Of a stretch of DNA of 9,490 nt, positions 6,373-9,490 are shown in pieces (position 1 is the stretch's first letter; each line of letters starts with the position of its first letter). The position numbers and the translations under genes are program-made. Origin of the DNA: Bacteroidia bacterium (GTDB lineage Bacteria > Bacteroidota > Bacteroidia > Bacteroidales > Marinifilaceae). The DNA lies in contig BNXR01000081.1 in NCBI GenBank assembly GCA_025999735.1, forward strand, positions 1 through 9,490, read 5' to 3'. The notes beneath the pieces were generated by a model that did not search any database, had not been told where the DNA came from, and worked only from the letters and a program-made list of their open reading frames with translations.

Positions 6373-9300
6373 ATGGAACGAAAACCCCACATATCTTCTT
6401 TTACCGCCATTGTAACATTCATTTGCTTGGCTATTGTGGGGATTGTCCTCATCCCACTACTTCCTGTCAAGCTGTCACCCTCGTACACCCTACCGGAACT
6501 AACCGTATATTACAATATGCCTGACCATTCGGCGCGTGTGATTGAAATGGAAGTTACTTCGCGCCTCGAAGCCATGTTAGCACGTATCAAAGGGATTAAA
6601 GCAATCAGATCTACCTCCAGAAATGGTAGGGGCACCGTCACTATCACATTTGACAAACACACCAATATCGATGCCGCTCGTTTTGAAGCCTCTACGATTA
6701 TCCGTCAAACATGGCCAAGCCTGCCCGATAAACTGAGCTACCCATTCTTGGAAATGCTCCGTCCGGATGAGAATGAATCGCGGCCGTTCATTACTTACAC
6801 ACTCAATGCAGCAGCTACACCCATTTTTATACAACAATTTGCCGAAAACCAAATTAAACCACGATTAGTAAGCATTCCGGGAATTTATCGAATCGATGTA
6901 TCCGGTGCTACACCCATGGAATGGCGATTAGAATACGATAATAGACAATTGTCGACATTGGGAATTACCATCCAAGACATACAACAAGCTATTAACCTGC
7001 ATTATAACAAAGAATTTCTGGGTATCGCAAACCTCAAAGAAGGGGAAGACGAATGGATACGCTTATCGCTTGTTCCCGGTACTGATAGGAGGACAGACAG
7101 AAATACAGGCACCAATGCAGGCAAAAATATATTTGAGCCGGCTGCTATTTCTGTGCTCACGAAAGAAAATCAAGTAATTCGCTTAGACAAGCTACTGAAA
7201 GTAACACGACAGGAAGAAGAACCTCGCTCATACTACCGCATCAACGGTTTAAATTCCATCTACTTGTCCATTCGAGCGGACGAAACCGCCAACCAATTGC
7301 AATTGGCACAAAAGATAAAAGAGGAAATGGAGCATATCAAAGCCTTGCTTCCTGCCGGATATGAGATGCATGTAGGATACGATGCCACCGGATATATTCA
7401 GGATGAGCTGAACAAAATATACATCCGCACCGCCCTGACCGTCCTTATCCTATTGCTTTTCGTGTGGATGATTACGAGGAATTTCCGCTATCTACTCCTG
7501 ATTGTCATTAGCCTGAGCGTTAATCTCTGTATTGCTGCCATTCTGTATTACTTGCTTGGCTTGGAAATGCAACTTTATTCATTGGCAGGAGTCACGATTT
7601 CACTCAGTCTGATGATTGACAATACCATTGTGATGACGGAGCACATCAAGCGACATCGCAATCGGAATGCTTTCTTGCCCATTTTGGCTGCTACGGCAAC
7701 AACTATCGGGGCTTTGTCGGTTATCTTTTTCTTAGATGAAAAAATACGTCTAAGCCTACAGGACTTTACAGCCGTAGTGATTATCAATCTGGCTGTTTCA
7801 CTCTTTATCGCCCTTTTTTTCGTACCGGCACTGATTGACAGAATGAAATTGTTTACAACGCACCTCCTTAAAAAATCCGAATCTCCGAACACATTACACG
7901 GTTCACAAATCAGGACAACACAGCAGCACCTCTTACAGCGTTTTGGTCGTTGGGTACGGAATTTTAGACGTCGTTTCCCGATATATTTTTCCCGTTATTA
8001 TGCTTGGCAAATTAATTTTATATACCGATGGAAAAAGTCCTTCTGTACTTTGCTGATATTGGCGTTTGGGCTACCTGTTTTTATGCTTTCAGACTTTATC
8101 GAGCAACATACTTCCGACACCACCTACAAGGAATACGTAAAACCGATACTGGAAAAGGCATTAGGGGGTACACTCCGGCTTTTTGTGCAGGATGTGTATA
8201 ATGGCAGTTATTTTACCGACCGCCAAGAAATAATATTGACTACCACTGCTTCCATGCCTAACGGCACTACTTTAAACCAAATGAACAACCTCATCAGTCG
8301 CATGGAAACCTATTTGAGCACCTATAAAGAAATCCGACAGTTCCAAACCAGTATCTACAACGCCCGACAAGCACGCATTGAAATCTTTTTCACCAAAGAA
8401 AAAGAACATAGCGGTTTCCCTTATACCTTAAAAAATAAAATAGTAGGTAAAGCCCTGGAATTAGGGGGTGGAAGTTGGGGGGTATATGGATTGCCGGCAG
8501 ATCGAGGATTTAGCAACGATGTACGCGAAAGTGCCGGCAACTACCGCATCGAAATGTTAGGTTATAACTACGACGAACTGTACGAATGGGCTGAACAACT
8601 GCGAGGTACACTGCTTACCTACCCGCGCATCAAGGAAGTGCTCATCAATTCGGAATATTCATGGTTTAAAGATGATTACCAAGAGTTCTATTTCAAGCTC
8701 AATAAAGCCCGTATGGCACAGGAGAATATCCGTCCTCAGGAATTGTTTGCGTCCATCCATCCTATATTCGGCAAAGACATGAATGTGGGTAGTATCGTGG
8801 TGGATAATGAATTAGAAAAGCTAAAACTAAACTCCCGTCAGGCAAAGGATTATGACATTTGGAGCGTTCAATACGTCCCTCAAACTATCAACGACGTACC
8901 CTACAAGTTGTCAGAATTAGCGACCATCGAAAAAGGGCAAATACCACAAGAAGTCAGGAAATTCAACCAACAATACCGTCTGTGCCTACAATACGAGTAT
9001 ATCGGTGCTTCCAAACAGGGCGAAAAGATACAAGAGCAAATCCTCAAAGATTTTAACGCTACAGTGCCTATGGGCTACAGTGCCAAGTCGGAGAGTTTCT
9101 CGTGGCGATGGGGTAAGGAATTCAATAACCAATATTTGCTGTTAGGACTAATCATTGTCATCATCTTTTTTACTACCGCCATACTGTTCAATTCTTTAAG
9201 GCAACCGTTGGCCGTGATTTTCGTCATTCCCATTTCGTATATAGGTGTATTTCTTACGTTTTACTGGTTTCGTCTAAACTTCGACCAAGGAGGATTTGCG

Positions 9301-9490
9301 TCCTTAATACTCCTATGCGGTATCACGGTGAACGCCAGCATTTACATTCTAAACGAATACAATAAAATCCGCCAACAGAAGCCGCTATTATCCCCTAATC
9401 GTGCCTATCTTAAAGCATGGAACGCCAAGATTACGCCCATTTTCTTGACTGTCATTTCTACGATTTTGGGCTTTATTCCTTTTATGTTAG
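6373..9490 (+). CDS. RND efflux permease 2 (3' end beyond window)
   Basis: The frame runs without a stop from the ATG at 6373 to the window edge, giving 1039 residues, so only TM12 and the tail are missing. It begins MERKPHISSFTAIVTF, with TM1 at about 10-32, a porter domain, TM2-TM6 at about 351-488, TM7 at 557-575, a second porter domain, TM8-TM10 at 921-998 and TM11 from about 1020. TM4 has L-M-I-D416-N417-T-I-V-M-T-E-H, keeping one of the two AcrB aspartates. In TM10 the AcrB Lys940 position aligns with N987 (C-G-I-T-V-N-A-S-I). T1026 in TM11 matches AcrB Thr978. The TM11 entry is A-K-I-T-P instead of the R-L-R-P of permease 1. A low-complexity segment, T-D-R-R-T-D-R-N-T-G-T-N-A-G-K-N (237-252), sits in the first porter domain. 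It is clearly diverged from permease 1, so not a recent duplicate. It probably works with the upstream channel and adaptor, either as a partner of permease 1 or as a separate pump. Confidence 0.93.
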   Translation, partial: MERKPHISSFTAIVTFICLAIVGIVLIPLLPVKLSPSYTLPELTVYYNMPDHSARVIEMEVTSRLEAMLARIKGIKAIRSTSRNGRGTVTITFDKHTNIDAARFEASTIIRQTWPSLPDKLSYPFLEMLRPDENESRPFITYTLNAAATPIFIQQFAENQIKPRLVSIPGIYRIDVSGATPMEWRLEYDNRQLSTLGITIQDIQQAINLHYNKEFLGIANLKEGEDEWIRLSLVPGTDRRTDRNTGTNAGKNIFEPAAISVLTKENQVIRLDKLLKVTRQEEEPRSYYRINGLNSIYLSIRADETANQLQLAQKIKEEMEHIKALLPAGYEMHVGYDATGYIQDELNKIYIRTALTVLILLLFVWMITRNFRYLLLIVISLSVNLCIAAILYYLLGLEMQLYSLAGVTISLSLMIDNTIVMTEHIKRHRNRNAFLPILAATATTIGALSVIFFLDEKIRLSLQDFTAVVIINLAVSLFIALFFVPALIDRMKLFTTHLLKKSESPNTLHGSQIRTTQQHLLQRFGRWVRNFRRRFPIYFSRYYAWQINFIYRWKKSFCTLLILAFGLPVFMLSDFIEQHTSDTTYKEYVKPILEKALGGTLRLFVQDVYNGSYFTDRQEIILTTTASMPNGTTLNQMNNLISRMETYLSTYKEIRQFQTSIYNARQARIEIFFTKEKEHSGFPYTLKNKIVGKALELGGGSWGVYGLPADRGFSNDVRESAGNYRIEMLGYNYDELYEWAEQLRGTLLTYPRIKEVLINSEYSWFKDDYQEFYFKLNKARMAQENIRPQELFASIHPIFGKDMNVGSIVVDNELEKLKLNSRQAKDYDIWSVQYVPQTINDVPYKLSELATIEKGQIPQEVRKFNQQYRLCLQYEYIGASKQGEKIQEQILKDFNATVPMGYSAKSESFSWRWGKEFNNQYLLLGLIIVIIFFTTAILFNSLRQPLAVIFVIPISYIGVFLTFYWFRLNFDQGGFASLILLCGITVNASIYILNEYNKIRQQKPLLSPNRAYLKAWNAKITPIFLTVISTILGFIPFML

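Noticed and set aside
1158..9490. Heavy-metal (CusA/CzcA-type) efflux
   Set aside because: The TM10 acid pattern and methionine clusters of CusA are not seen; TM4 is IDSAI / IDNTI and not the CusA VDAAI form. The evidence is weak either way.

Overview
The window is a multidrug-type RND (resistance-nodulation-division) efflux locus, all on the + strand. The order is a periplasmic adaptor lipoprotein (38-1132), RND permease 1 (1158-4460), a 420-base spacer full of repeats (4461-4880), a TolC-type outer-membrane channel (4881-6371), and RND permease 2 (from 6373, still open at the window end). Four genes fill almost everything. I see no tRNA, rRNA, insertion-sequence transposase or CRISPR array.

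The organism is probably a member of Bacteroidota, most likely Bacteroidales. Reasons: moderate-to-low GC; A-rich start regions without Shine-Dalgarno motifs; a lipoprotein adaptor; protein sequences resembling Bacteroidales RND families; and spacer repeats of a style I associate with that group (GTCCC-GCA-GGGAC hairpins, CCGTAGGC-TTCA-GCCTACGG hairpins, 'AGGATGAACAGGAT' blocks). Genus cannot be told from this window.

The parts together make one tripartite pump design with a doubled inner-membrane component. The adaptor is anchored by a lipid on Cys18. Two divergent RND permeases may work together (as MdtB and MdtC do) or as alternatives. The channel provides the outer-membrane exit. The channel and permease 2 genes are one base apart and likely translationally coupled. 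The adaptor and permease 1 genes are 25 bases apart. The repeat-rich spacer splits the locus into two gene pairs. Substrate cannot be predicted; no methionine-rich or CusA-type metal signature was recognised.

The most unusual feature is that permease 1 appears to carry two separate in-frame insertions of repeat-type DNA. One is a tandem 42-base GC-rich palindromic unit, adding 14 residues per copy in the first periplasmic porter region. The other, in the loop between TM6 and TM7, shares sequence blocks with the spacer downstream of the same gene. Both lie in loops likely to tolerate extra residues, and together they account for most of the protein's excess length (1100 aa against roughly 1040 for the family). 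Reading frame and conserved membrane motifs are intact, so the gene looks functional.
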